NCBI GenBank assembly: GCA_905183005.1
Contig: CAJJDO010000108.1
Coordinates: 58,814-122,813 of the forward strand
Direction of reading: 5' to 3'
DNA length: 64,000 nt
Source of the DNA: Paramecium pentaurelia
Taxonomy: Eukaryota; Ciliophora; Oligohymenophorea; Peniculida; Parameciidae
The translations under genes and the position numbers were made by a program. Position 1 is the stretch's first letter; the number at the start of each line of letters is the position of its first letter. Below the pieces are notes generated by a model, which saw only the letters and a list, made by a program, of their open reading frames with translations, did not search any database and had not been told where the DNA came from. Positions 47,318-59,069 of this stretch are shown piece by piece.

Positions 47318-48912
47318 ATGCAATATAAATCCTATATAGATCCTTATCTAAATAAACAAATCAACATTCAAAAACCTTATCTACATAGAAGTCCTAGTTT
47401 TCATAACCCTATCTAAAATTGTATCTTATTTTTATTTATAATGATTAGCAATATTATGTAAGAGCATCTCCGAATAGAAACTCAAACTCTCGATTGATCA
47501 AGAGAGTCAGACCAAATAAAACAATATTGGATAATCCCAATGGGAGAAGTATCTCCATCATGCCTAAACTTTAGGATTGGATCCAAATTACCAAAAAGAG
47601 TGTAACTTCAATATAGAGAAATCATCAAACCTAAATAATTTGAAATCAATCTTTCTCAACCTCGAATTCACAGTCCAAATGTCAATTAAAGATTCAATAG
47701 ATCTTTTTATATGGGTCTTCAAGAAATTAATTCATCATCCTTAAAAAGGCCTCTCTTAAATCTTACTAGTACTGTTATTATGGTATTTCTATTATTAATT
47801 TAAATTTAGATCTAAGATAGTACATAAGCAACTTCAGAACTTCAAACATAGAAAATATAATAGAAATTTAGACATAATTTTATTTTCCATTATATTATTG
47901 GATCAGGAGGATTTGGTAATGTTTGGAAAGTTGAATCAAAAAAAACTAGAATGATATATGCAATGAAAGAACTAAAAAAAACAAAGTATTTTTGTTATCT
48001 TATTGAGAATTTTAGCTAAAAAATCTGTAAAATCTGTTATGAATGAAAAGTAGCTGTTATAAAAACTTAAGAATCCTTTTATTATTAATATGGTAGGATC
48101 ATTTTAAGATAAAGATCATTTATATCTAATCCTTGATTATTTATCAGGAGGTGATCTTAGATATCATATATTACTTAATAAAACATTTAGAGAAGAATAA
48201 ATTAGTATATATTTATATATATAAAAATATTATAGAATTTTTTGTAGCTTGTATAATTCTAGGATTAGAATACATAAATTCTTATTAAGTTATTCATAGA
48301 GATCTAAAACCTGAAAATTTAATATTGGATTGTAAGGGATATTTGAAAATAACAGATTTTGGAATTGCTAGATATTATAAAAATGAAAATAGTAATGAAA
48401 CAAGTGGTACTCCTGGATATATGGCACCTGAAATAATACTAAAATAAAATTATAATTATTGTGTTGATTATTATGCAATAGGTGTTATTTGTTATGAAAT
48501 GATAACTGGTAAAAGACCATATTTAGGTAGAACAAAAAAAGAAATACGTGATGAAATGTTAGGAAAATAAGCTTAATTAAATGCCAAAGAATATTTATAA
48601 TATTCATGTAATCTAATAGAATTTACAAATAAATTACTTGTGAGAAAATAATAAAATCGTTTAGGTTATTAAAATGGGATTAAAGAACTAAAAAATCATA
48701 AATTATTTAATACATTTTAATGGGAAAAATTGATAAATAAAACAATGATTGCTCCATATCAACCTAAATAAGAAGATAGGAATAGACCATATCAAAAAAC
48801 TAGTGATTCACAATAAACATTATTTAATGAATAACTTAAATAACTTAAATTTAAAGAAATCTAAATGCTTTTTGATGGATATACATATTAAACTGAAGAT
48901 AAGATTATTTGA
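47318..48912 (+). CDS. AGC-type Ser/Thr protein kinase
   Basis: The 486-aa product has five introns: 47421-47448, 47549-47574, 47783-47809, 47986-48007 and 48205-48235 (22-31 nt). Exons sum to a multiple of three. A low-complexity N-terminal ~190 residues precedes a complete kinase domain: GSGGFGNVWKV glycine loop, YAMKEL catalytic Lys, LYLILDYLSGGDLRYH hinge, HRDLKPENLIL catalytic loop, DFGIARYY, GTPGYMAPEI and a C-terminal NRLGYQNGIKELKNHKLF stretch. LxGGxL at the hinge and NRLG are typical of AGC kinases. The fourth intron appears to end in GAG rather than TAG; that choice is needed to keep KTKILAKKSVKSV in frame. It is convergent with the next gene, stops 44 bp apart. Confidence 0.87.
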
Positions 48913-48956
48913 CTATAAATTCTATTATCAATTTAATCTTTATCTATAAATAAAAT

Positions 48957-50393
48957 TCATAATTAAATAGATTAAAATGAAGAACTACCAACTTCTTAAT
49001 AAACTCTCACTAAATCTTCATTATTCTTATTATTATTTAATTTTCCTTTACTTAATAAATTAAAATCTTCCTTATCAAAATGATAATCAATTTATTCTCT
49101 ATTTCCATTAATCTTTATCATAGTAATTGAATTATCAACACCTTAATCACAATTAATTAATTTTATATCTTCTTTTGCCTATATACCATATTAATGTGTA
49201 TGATACAATTAATTTCTTCCAAAATGATGTATTAGAAATAATTAAATTCTAGACAATTCATATAATATATTAATATAAATTAATTTCTTTTTAGCTTATT
49301 CTATTAATTCTTTACATATTTTCATATCTCCTTTTTCTTTTGATTTTTTCAATTCTGAATAATCTAAAAAATAAAAACCCAAAATCTTATCAATAACATC
49401 AAAATCCAATAATTATTCATTATAATAACTTAGTAGATATTAAATAGTCATTAACATACTCATTATTGATCCAACTTAAGCAAGTATTTCTCCTAATTTT
49501 GGATATACAATCTAAGTATCAATAGACATTGGATCAAGTCGTATAAATAAATTAAGATATGAATTCTTAACTAATAGAGTAGACCAAAATTGATTAGATG
49601 TTGCACTTGTTATTAATTAAGCATTGTATATAAAGCTTTTTGATTCATAATTACTAAATAAAATACCAGTATCTATGGTAGCTTAAGTTTAAGTAAGTAT
49701 TAATTAACCTTAATGAGAGATTTAAGAGTCAAAAGTTAAATAATATTGTTTTTTTACAACTTAGAATTTTTAAGTATATGAATCATATTACTTTAAATTC
49801 AACCAAAAACTTATATAATTTACAGATTTTTCAAAGAATTCTTTAATTTCTTAATCAGATGCACATTCATAACCACTATTCAATAGAGTGATATTACATG
49901 AAGTTATTACTATCATTAATTCTGTAGTATCATTTAAATCATTATCAAAACCACTATTTTGAACTAAAGAAAGATTATCAACTCTTAATAGATTTGTATT
50001 ATAGGGTGATATTGTTTATGATTAATTTAATAGAGAGAATGGTTTTTAAGGAATACCATTAATAAAGTAGATTCCAATAGGAGTTAATATGTTATTTTAT
50101 AATCTAAATGGATCAACTTATTCTTCACTATACTTCCAATAACAAAATTCAAATAAAGCATCTTCATTATATAAAATTTAAGAGTAATTCTGAACTTTCA
50201 TTAAGTTAGTTGAATTTGGTAATATTTTTGAACTCCACCATTCATTCAGTACATATATAAAATAACTTAAACTAGCTCCTAATACAATAATTGAACATAT
50301 TCCACTTAGAATAGACTTTTATTCTTTTTAATCTAAAGATATCTGTTATTTATATTAAACACCAAAGATATCAATCATTTTAATGTATTTCAT
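48957..50393 (-). CDS. two-transmembrane protein with luminal domain, ciliate-specific type
   Basis: An intronless 478-aa frame from ATG 50393 (MKYIKMIDIFGVQYKQQ) to TGA 48957. A first membrane segment (residues about 34-54, GICSIIVLGASLSYFIYVL) is followed by about 250 residues of probable luminal or extracellular domain with Cys and many aromatics. A second segment lies near residue 305 (GEILAQVGSIMSMLMTIQYLL), and then a cytoplasmic tail (ELKKSKEKGDMKICKELIEQ). This layout is common among unannotated ciliate membrane proteins. I cannot give a function. It diverges from the next gene across 104 bp. Confidence 0.75.
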
Positions 50394-50497
50394 TTTGAAT
50401 ATATATATTATTTTTAATTATGTCCTAAATATGTTATGTAAATTAGAAAAAGACACATTTTAGAAAATAAAAAAATGATTTTTAATTAATTTATTAT

Positions 50498-51852
50498 ATG
50501 ACATAAAGAGAAGAGGTATTTATATATATTATTAAATAATAATAAGACACCATATTTCAGAGATTGTTAAAAATTAGGTGGTATTCAATAGAAAGACATT
50601 TATCTATCTCCAACAAAAGCAGCAACATATTTGTATCTACTTAATCATGTAAATAAATATATAGTATATTATAGTGCGATAAAAGTATTGCCATGTAATT
50701 TGCAAAAAGACGTGTATGTAAATGGGATACAACAATCGAATAGGATGGACCTGCCAATTGTAGAATTCTTGTTCCAGTTTAAAAAAGAGAAGTATAGATT
50801 AAAATAATAATTTAGAAATGTATTAATGGTTGGCAGAATGTAGGATATGAAGTATTTTATTAGAACAAGGATACAATTGCAGATTAAAAATAATTAAATT
50901 TGGATTATGAAAATGATGAAATATAATAGTAATTAGAGAATAATGAAAGAATGCTCACAAATGATTTTAAATATTAGATGAAGAATTTAGCTAAGTTCTA
51001 TAAAGAATTAAATTAAAAATATAGATTGAATATTTAGGATTCTGATTTTAAAGAAAGAGTTTAAAAAGCAAAGGAATAATTATAGAGATAAAGAAATAAA
51101 CCGTTGTAATATTTTAAGAAAGATGGTGTTAAATTCGTAGAATTATTACATGAACTTAATTAAGCAGATAAGCGTTAACATACATTATTAGAAAGATTTA
51201 AAGCATTTAATCAATTAAAAGCATCTCAATTTAGAATCAAAGAAAAATTACCTGAAAAACTTTACAATAAAACAACTAATGATGAAGATTCAACTCCTAT
51301 GAATAGAAATAAATTATTAAAGAAATCTTGTAAATTTTTAGGTTAAACAAGTAGAAATGTTACAGATACATTAAAAATGAAATTTCAATTAAAAGATAAA
51401 TCTTATCATATGTCTAAATAATTCGATAATTATACTCCTAATCTCCTTAAAGTATAATCATAATCATCAATATCTTTTCATAAAAAGAATAAAACAGATA
51501 ATGAAGAATATCTTGATTTATAACTTAAAAAATTCGCAAATAGAATGATATAACCTTAATCTAATGTTTAAGAAATTAATACTGAAAATATTAACAGATT
51601 AATTGAAGTAAATATTATAAAATAAATAAAAAGAATAAATCTAATTTAAAGTAATTATGTTTAAAAAAGATATAATCCAAAGCCTTATTAACTTAATCAG
51701 AACATCGTAGTAAAACAGAAAGATTAGAATCTGATTGTAATGCTCTATTTACTTCAAGATCAAGAGATAAAGATTCTACAAAAGCATCTATTATTTTTAA
51801 AAGATCTTAATTATTAACATCTTTTACAAATAAATCAGATTGTATTAAATGA
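50498..51852 (+). CDS. hypothetical coiled-coil-rich protein
   Basis: About 423 aa, with introns at 50516-50546 (31 nt, AAG), 50649-50674 (26 nt, TAG) and 51608-51633 (26 nt, AAG). The last restores EN KSNLKQL and the end KSDCIK-stop. Two further GTA...TAG segments of 24 nt (near 50795-50818 and 50839-50862) are multiples of three and lack TGA, so whether they are introns is undecided. After a globular N-terminus (DIYLSPTKAATYLYLLNHC, AMQFAKRRVCKWDTT) come long charged helices (QQQLENNERMLTNDFKYQMK; KEQLQRQRNK). The tail is rich in Ser and Lys. No named domain was recognised. It heads a run of four same-strand genes 85, 41 and 15 bp apart. Confidence 0.7.
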
Positions 51853-51937
51853 TGATTATTATTTATAAAATATAATTCAAAACCCAATATTTTTCAAATT
51901 AATTCATAAATAAATTTTATTATTATTATTAAATATA

Positions 51938-52816
51938 ATGTACAATTCAAGATCCTAAGTCTCATGTATTAATTTAAATTGACAATTTTAGATCCCTAAG
52001 CATCACCTTCAAGTGGTAGAATTCAAAAGATCTCAGAGAAATTATCCACAATTTAAATTGGAGTAGAAAATGAGAGATTTTAAAAACTTGAATAAGCTGA
52101 ATAAAGAATTTAATAAGCTGAAGATGCATTCAATGAATTTTAAGAATAAATCTTTACTAAATTAAATGGATTAAGAGATTAAGTAATTTATTATACTTAT
52201 ATTTGTTTAGTTAGGAAAATTATAAAAACAAGTAGAAGAAGATAAATTGGCTAAAGAATAAGCTAATGAAACTAAAAACAGAGAAGTTTAAGCATTAGAA
52301 AAGAAATTTGAAAATGCTATTCAAAATGAAACATAAACAAGAAAAGAAGGAGAAACTAAAGTATTAAGATTATTGGAAGATAAAACAGCATTATTGAGAA
52401 CTGAAGTATAAAAGGAAACAGCATCTAGAGTTGATGCTATTGAAGGAATTCATTAAGGATTATAAAATGATTTACCTAAAATCTAAGAAGCCATTAGAAA
52501 TGAAGCCAATGAAAGAGATGAATCGGATTAGAATGTAATTATATATATATTAACATTTAGGTTATGAAATCCATTACTGATGAGTTAGTAAAGTTAAGTA
52601 ATCTCATCAATGTTGAAAAGAGAAATAGAGATGAAAGTGAATAATCTATATTTGAAATGCTTAAAGATATTGTTAATAGAGTAAAAGTAGAATTAGATTA
52701 AGAAAAGAAAACAAGGTAATATTAATTATATAATTAATAGAGAATAATCTGAAGAACATTTACTAAGTTTATTAGAAGATACTTGTAATAAACTCAGTAT
52801 TGCAGCAAATCTATGA
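51938..52816 (+). CDS. SF-assemblin (striated-fibre assemblin) family protein
   Basis: The 257-aa product has four introns (51966-51991, 52183-52210, 52535-52560, 52716-52740; 25-28 nt, all TAG) and exact frame. A short Ser/Pro-rich head (ASPSSGRIQKISEKLSTI) is followed by a nearly continuous coiled coil to the end (LEQAEQRIQQAEDAFNEF, EVQALEKKFENAIQNE, HLLSLLEDTCNKL). Length, head-rod layout and the C-terminal LLEDTC motif are those of SF-assemblins, which build striated rootlet fibres at ciliary basal bodies. Paramecium has many such genes, so a specific symbol cannot be given. Confidence 0.85.
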
Positions 52817-52857
52817 TATTGAAATAAATACAAAATATAAAATAAATATATATTATT

Positions 52858-53337
52858 ATGCAATATAACTAATTTGATACAAATTTGACTCCTATTTAAA
52901 GATTAACACTCTTTCATGATGGATCAATGACTAAATTCTTAGAATTATATTTTGCTGAAAATGTTTAAACATAAGTCATTAAAGAATCTAATCAATTTTA
53001 TGATGATTATTTGTATGATTGGAAATAATTCATACCTGATGCTTAAATATAAAGAGAAGTTATATTGAAGAATTAATCTTAAGGAAATCTCATATATGCA
53101 AGATCATTATGGACTAAACTTAATTATGATAAAATTATGTAAGGCAATTAAAATAATGCTATTGGCAAGAATCTTGAAAAAAAATAAATATCATAAAGAA
53201 GATAAATTTTAATTGGTTGTTTATCTAAATTACCAAAATCAAGTAATCTACCTATTAAAGATGTTTTATGTAGAGCCTATCTTATTTTTTAAGAAAATGA
53301 TCTTCTAATGTATATTGAAGAATATATGTTATTTTGA
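52858..53337 (+). CDS. chorismate-pyruvate-lyase-like (DUF98/UbiC-type fold) protein
   Basis: An intronless 159-aa frame. The start MQYNQFDTNLTPIQRLTLF followed by HDGSMTKFLELYFAE matches the L-TPLQR...DGS(V/M)T...LE opening of the DUF98 chorismate-lyase family. REVILKNQSQGNLIYARSLW matches its substrate-pocket R-x-V-x-L...(A)-x-S motif. The tail DVLCRAYLIFQENDLLMYIEE fits the final R-x-Y strand. Family members in bacteria make 4-hydroxybenzoate; in a ciliate the substrate is unknown. It lies 41 bp after the SF-assemblin gene and 15 bp before the next gene. Confidence 0.65.
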
Positions 53338-53352
53338 TAATTAATATTTTTA

Positions 53353-54083
53353 ATGTTTTAACAGCATAATAATACTATTTCAACATCTCGTTCTAATTCA
53401 TCTATTAATTAAACTCCAAGAAGATTAATACGTGTTGCCACTCCTTCTGGTATTGACAAAACAAGTGCTATTAAAAAGAATGAAGAATTTCATAATTAAT
53501 AAATAGACTTATATAAACAAAGAGAATCTCATTACAAGAAAATTATTTTTGCAAAAGATTAAGAAATATCAATGATGAAATCACATATTTAATAATTAGA
53601 AGAAAGTAATATTTAATTTAATTATAGATATCAATCAGAATAATCTTTCCAATCAAATATAAAAATAAATTTAAGATTTAACTTAATAAGTGCAAATATT
53701 GTTAGAATCATACAAGTATTATTCTAAATTACAGATTTAGTTAAAGAATTCTAGAAATTGAAAATCTTAAAAAATCATAAGGTCATGATCATACTGAATT
53801 AGAAAGGCAAGTCTTATAATTATTAAGAGAGAATTCTTAATTAATGAATAGTCTAACTGTTTCTCATACTTATTAAGATATTTAATCAAAAAAGAATAGT
53901 TTATAAAATATATCCAAAATCCATCCAACAGAAACTTCTTGGAAATAAAAATTTATTAAATTGAATAAAGAATATTATGAATTATAAGAAAAATATGCCT
54001 ATTTAACAGCTGAATTAGACAATAACAGATTTAACTTTCGTTCTCCTAGTCTAGAAAGCTTTGAAGCTATTATTAGATAATGA
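53353..54083 (+). CDS. hypothetical coiled-coil protein, 227 aa
   Basis: Two introns (53606-53627, 22 nt; 53716-53740, 25 nt) join three frames into one 227-aa protein. A Ser/Asn-rich head (TISTSRSNSSINQTPRRL) precedes a coiled coil (QIQKQIQDLTQQVQILLES, ILEIENLKKSQGHDHTELE, LNKEYYELQEKYAYLTAEL) and the end SPSLESFEAIIRQ. This is consistent with a cytoskeletal or centriolar helper, but no family was recognised. The last 46 bp recur at 55052-55097 because of the contig overlap and should not be annotated as another gene. Confidence 0.7.
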
Positions 54084-56064
54084 TTATTTTTAAACTTAAT
54101 TTTATTATCATTTTAGTTTTCATAAAATAATATTATTGTTATGAACAAGTAATAAATCATATTAAATAGTCTTATCTTTATATTTTTATAAATATTAATA
54201 AATCAATATCTATCATTTTTCTTTTAATTTAATCTTTTCTTCTTTCTATTTAATAATATCAATATCAAAAATATATTAACAAATAGTATTTCAAGTTTTA
54301 AGTAATAATTAAAATTCAAATCTTTTTAAAATTTAATAGTCATTTCAATAGAATTTAGTTAATTATTAAGTCTTATTGTATAATTCTCACTTTCTTAATA
54401 AGTAAATTCAAATATATATTAACTTATATGATATTTTTTAATTACATAATTTTAGTTTATTTCAATCAAAATAAAAGATTAATTATTTTGATACATTATA
54501 TCTGTTATGATCCCTTCAAGTAATGATATAGAATCAAAAATTTCAAATTATTCTATTTCATGGAGATCATATAAACATACCAAATATCCATATGTTGTAG
54601 TTCGCTAGAATAATATTACTAAAAATTAATTTAAATATAATAATTTATTAATTTTTGTATTCTATGGATATCTAATAATACCAGAGTGAATAACTCTTGT
54701 TATTTAATTACTATCTATTAATAATTTAAACAATTATGCATAAAGATTTTCCTTAAAATAAAACCCAGTCATACTCAAGTAATTATCTTCATTAAATTCA
54801 ATATTTTTAAATTCTATTCTAAAGAATAATTCCGAAAGAAGATTTAGCTTCTTCTCAAAATCAATATTAAAAATAATAGTTTTAATTTTATTAGTTTAAA
54901 ATATTTCTATTAATATACATTATTAGTATGTAGACTATTTGTCATATGCTAAATAAAGAAATGGTTTATTGCTGACTTTTTCAATATTGCATTCAATTAA
55001 TTAGTGATTTATTTAACTTATATATTAAATTTAATTAGAATTAACTTCATNTCGTTCTCCTAGTCTAGAAAGCTTTGAAGCTATTATTAGATAATGATTA
55101 TTTTTAAACTTAATTTTATTATCATTTTAGTTTTCATAAAATAATATTATTGTTATGAACAAGTAATAAATCATATTAAATAGTCTTATCTTTATATTTT
55201 TATAAATATTAATAAATCAATATCTATCATTTTTCTTTTAATTTAATCTTTTCTTCTTTCTATTTAATAATATCAATATCAAAAATATATTAACAAATAG
55301 TATTTCAAGTTTTAAGTAATAATTAAAATTCAAATCTTTTTAAAATTTAATAGTCATTTCAATAGAATTTAGTTAATTATTAAGTCTTATTGTATAATTC
55401 TCACTTTCTTAATAAGTAAATTCAAATATATATTAACTTATATGATATTTTTTAATTACATAATTTTAGTTTATTTCAATCAAAATAAAAGATTAATTAT
55501 TTTGATACATTATATCTGTTATGATCCCTTCAAGTAATGATATAGAATCAAAAATTTCAAATTATTCTATTTCATGGAGATCATATAAACATACCAAATA
55601 TCCATATGTTGTAGTTCGCTAGAATAATATTACTAAAAATTAATTTAAATATAATAATTTATTAATTTTTGTATTCTATGGATATCTAATAATACCAGAG
55701 TGAATAACTCTTGTTATTTAATTACTATCTATTAATAATTTAAACAATTATGCATAAAGATTTTCCTTAAAATAAAACCCAGTCATACTCAAGTAATTAT
55801 CTTCATTAAATTCAATATTTTTAAATTCTATTCTAAAGAATAATTCCGAAAGAAGATTTAGCTTCTTCTCAAAATCAATATTAAAAATAATAGTTTTAAT
55901 TTTATTAGTTTAAAATATTTCTATTAATATACATTATTAGTATGTAGACTATTTGTCATATGCTAAATAAAGAAATGGTTTATTGCTGACTTTTTCAATA
56001 TTGCATTCAATTAATTAGTGATTTATTTAACTTATATATTAAATTTAATTAGAATTAACTTCAT
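54038..56064 (+). repeat. direct 1,013-bp duplication around a one-N gap
   Basis: Bases 54038-55050 recur at 55052-56064 (offset 1,014), with N at 55051. The left copy contains the end of the coiled-coil gene and an extra copy of the 3' end of the large membrane-protein gene (54203-55050, minus strand). The right copy holds the connected version. The copies look identical. Confidence 0.9.
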
Positions 56065-59021
56065 ACAAAATTATCAAATCTTGACAAATTAGAAAATAGT
56101 AATTATCTATTTCAATTATTGATTAAATGTTATTGCATTGACCCAGTTCTATATGAATATCATTCTCCAAAATATAGTCTTAATTATAAATTTGTATATC
56201 ATAATGATCCATTTCTGTCTTTATTATAAAGGTGTGATTTCCATTTTCTTCTAAAAATAATAATGATATATTATTATTATTTTGTTTTTCTTAGCAACAC
56301 AAAATTCCATCAACTTTTGTTGTATTTAATTTCTGAATAACTTTATAATAGTCATATAAAGGATAATAAGATTCATTTGGTTATTTCTCTTCTAATATAG
56401 TTTCTGCTATTAGTTTCAAGGCTGGTGTAATAGTAACTGATGAGGAAGTAATATTTTAAAGATAACCATATGTAATTTCTCTTGGGTCAAAAACTATAGT
56501 ATCAAATTTGTTTAGGATTAAATTTTCGTTTTGCTTTAATATCAAACCTTCAAGATGAGAAAAAGTAAATAATTAAATTTATACTCCGTCTAGAATTCTA
56601 TTGTTGATTTTGGATTTCAATCTCATTGATATATTATTAGATTAGATCAGATATTATTAATTTGATTACATCTATACTTTAAATTTAATATATTCTAAGC
56701 TCTTTTTATATATTTTGTTTTCAAATTAATAAAATATTACACTAATTTTTTTTAATTATAAACACCCACAACAATCAACTTAAATAATTTCTTTCAAAAT
56801 TTTTGAATAAGATTAAGAAATCTCATATATTAATACAAATATATGATTTGTTGTGATTTCTTAAGCAGCAATTGTTAAAAATTAATTATTTTCTTACATA
56901 CATATTGGCCATATGAATTGTAATGATTGATTTGGCTTTGGAAGTTCAAACATGAATATCAATTGAAAATTGTGTAGATAATACTTTTTTAGAATAATAT
57001 TAATTTAATCCTATATCTTGGATTTATGGATGATCACAAATTCTTTTGATTTACCTTCTACAATATTATTAAAGTCAGAGACTTCAATAACTATAATAAA
57101 TTAAAGTAATATTTACTATGCTAAAAGTTATTACTTTTTAATAGAATTTATGATTCTGTAGCAATAACAAAAACATCTGAAGAAATTTATTTGTATAAAA
57201 TTATATCAGTTTTTAATTTATTATTGAATAATAAAACAGAATATTTAGAATTATAATTTATTGTATGAATCATACATAATTCCCAGTCTTCAAAATATAC
57301 AAAAAAATATCCATTAATTGGTTAAATGTATATTATATCTTTTTTGAATTCAAATTATTAGAACTAATACATCAAATTCATTTAAAGTTCAAATAGAAAT
57401 AACAATTTATTATTTTATTAAATAATTATAAAATTATTTTGCTAATAAATATTACTCTTATCAATTTTACCTAATTTAAAAAGCTTCTTTTTTATTTATA
57501 AATCGCAGTTAATTAAATTTAAAAATAAATTATTATCTTGGAATAATATAACCCATTATATATTTTTTTCATATATGAATAAAATCCACCAAAAGATTTT
57601 ACTAAAATCTAAAGATTTACAAATTTAAGATTAAATATTTTCTTATGGTATAATTTTGTTCTAATTAAATTAAATATCTAAAATATCAAAAGGACCACCA
57701 AGAATAAATTTATCTAAGAATATTTAAAATTCTAATTAATCTTATTTAATCTCTTATACTAATATTGGAATAGTTTCCTAAAATATATTTTCAAATATAT
57801 TGAACAATAAAATCTGTTCATTTTTAATTTCAATCTTTTTCATGGTAAATATCCACTCGAATTATTTTAAATTAAAATCTCTATAAAATAGAGCAATCTA
57901 GACATTGTTTTCATTACAACTAAATAATGGGTTCATTTGATTTCCTCTTAGTAAAATAATCTAATTGCTTTTTACACCTAATAAATAAGGTAATATAGAT
58001 TTAAAAATAAAAACATCATCAAATTAAATAGTATAATTAAATGATAAATCATTATTCTTGAATAATTCAATATATGAATCAAATAGAAAAAGCAAATTTG
58101 TATAATACTGTAAAACTTTCTTTGGTCTCTCTTTTCTTATAATGGCTTTATGGCTTACATTTTGATACTCTGTTTTAGAAATAGTACTTAAAATGTAATA
58201 TTCCTAATTATATAACAGGATATTCCTATCTTAATAAACAAAAATTTCTTCTAAAAAATCTATATTAGGTGAATATACATAGACATTATTGTCAAATGTA
58301 ATTTATAATTTCTAAGATGTCAAATAAAATTGAATTTGTCTTAATATATTTTAAAAATAATCAAATTTAATTTTCCTATATTCTTTAAAAGTATCAATCG
58401 AAAATAATTAGACTTCCCAATCAGAACAATTAAATTAAGCAAAATAAAAATAATGAAATTAAAGTTCTTCAATATTATAAATACAATTTTTCTATTTTCT
58501 TATTCTTTTTTGATCAAGTACAATCTAAGTATTATAATTTATAATTTAAATCAAATACTCAATAGGATCTAAAATATCTTCATAAACTAAGTAGAGATAA
58601 TGTTTATAAAAGTAAGCGTTTAATAAGGTTCCAATAGGTTGGATGGATACCTCCATTTCTATTATACAAGTATGATTTGTTAAAGTATCATTAAAAATTT
58701 CAAAATTTAGCTTGCAGACTCTGATATATATAGAATCATTATTTTAATACAAAAATAATAATTTGTCTTAATGTTATATTCTTCTTATTAAAGTTAGATT
58801 ATAATCTTGTAACTCATTATTCATTACATTTATATATGTGAAGGGTTTGAACTATTCAAATAATTCGAAATTATCTAAATTGTAATTTTAGTTTTTTTAC
58901 TTTAATTTTTAAGTCTAAAATGAGAATTGGAAACTAATATAGTTTCATTTGATGAACATATTGTATAAGTCATTAATTCCATAGGAAATATCAATAATAG
59001 TATTGAGATTATAATCAACAT
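55217..59021 (-). CDS. large single-pass surface membrane protein (~1,250 aa)
   Basis: ATG 59021 gives a clear signal peptide (MLIIISILLLIFPMELM). Two 26-nt introns (58875-58900, 57091-57116; both TAG) keep the frame, and the exons are a multiple of three. About 1,180 residues of probable extracellular region, poor in hydrophobic runs and rich in Asn, Ile, Tyr and Phe, with scattered Cys (KLNFEIFNDTLTNHTCIIE; QFNCSDWEVQLFSID), lead to one C-terminal membrane segment (LEILFVNIFLILILL) and a basic tail (NRKKKRLNQKKNDRY). Same architecture as the 38384-43283 gene. The repeating strand-like motifs could be a beta-propeller, which is a guess. Its 3' end is duplicated at 54203-55050 by the contig overlap. 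Confidence 0.75.
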
Positions 59022-59069
59022 TATTAGTTTGAAATAAATATTAATATGTATTTATTTAATTTTATATAC

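Noticed and set aside
54203..55050. Separate truncated membrane-protein gene
   Set aside because: Exact duplicate of the 3' end of the 55217-59021 gene created by the contig overlap.
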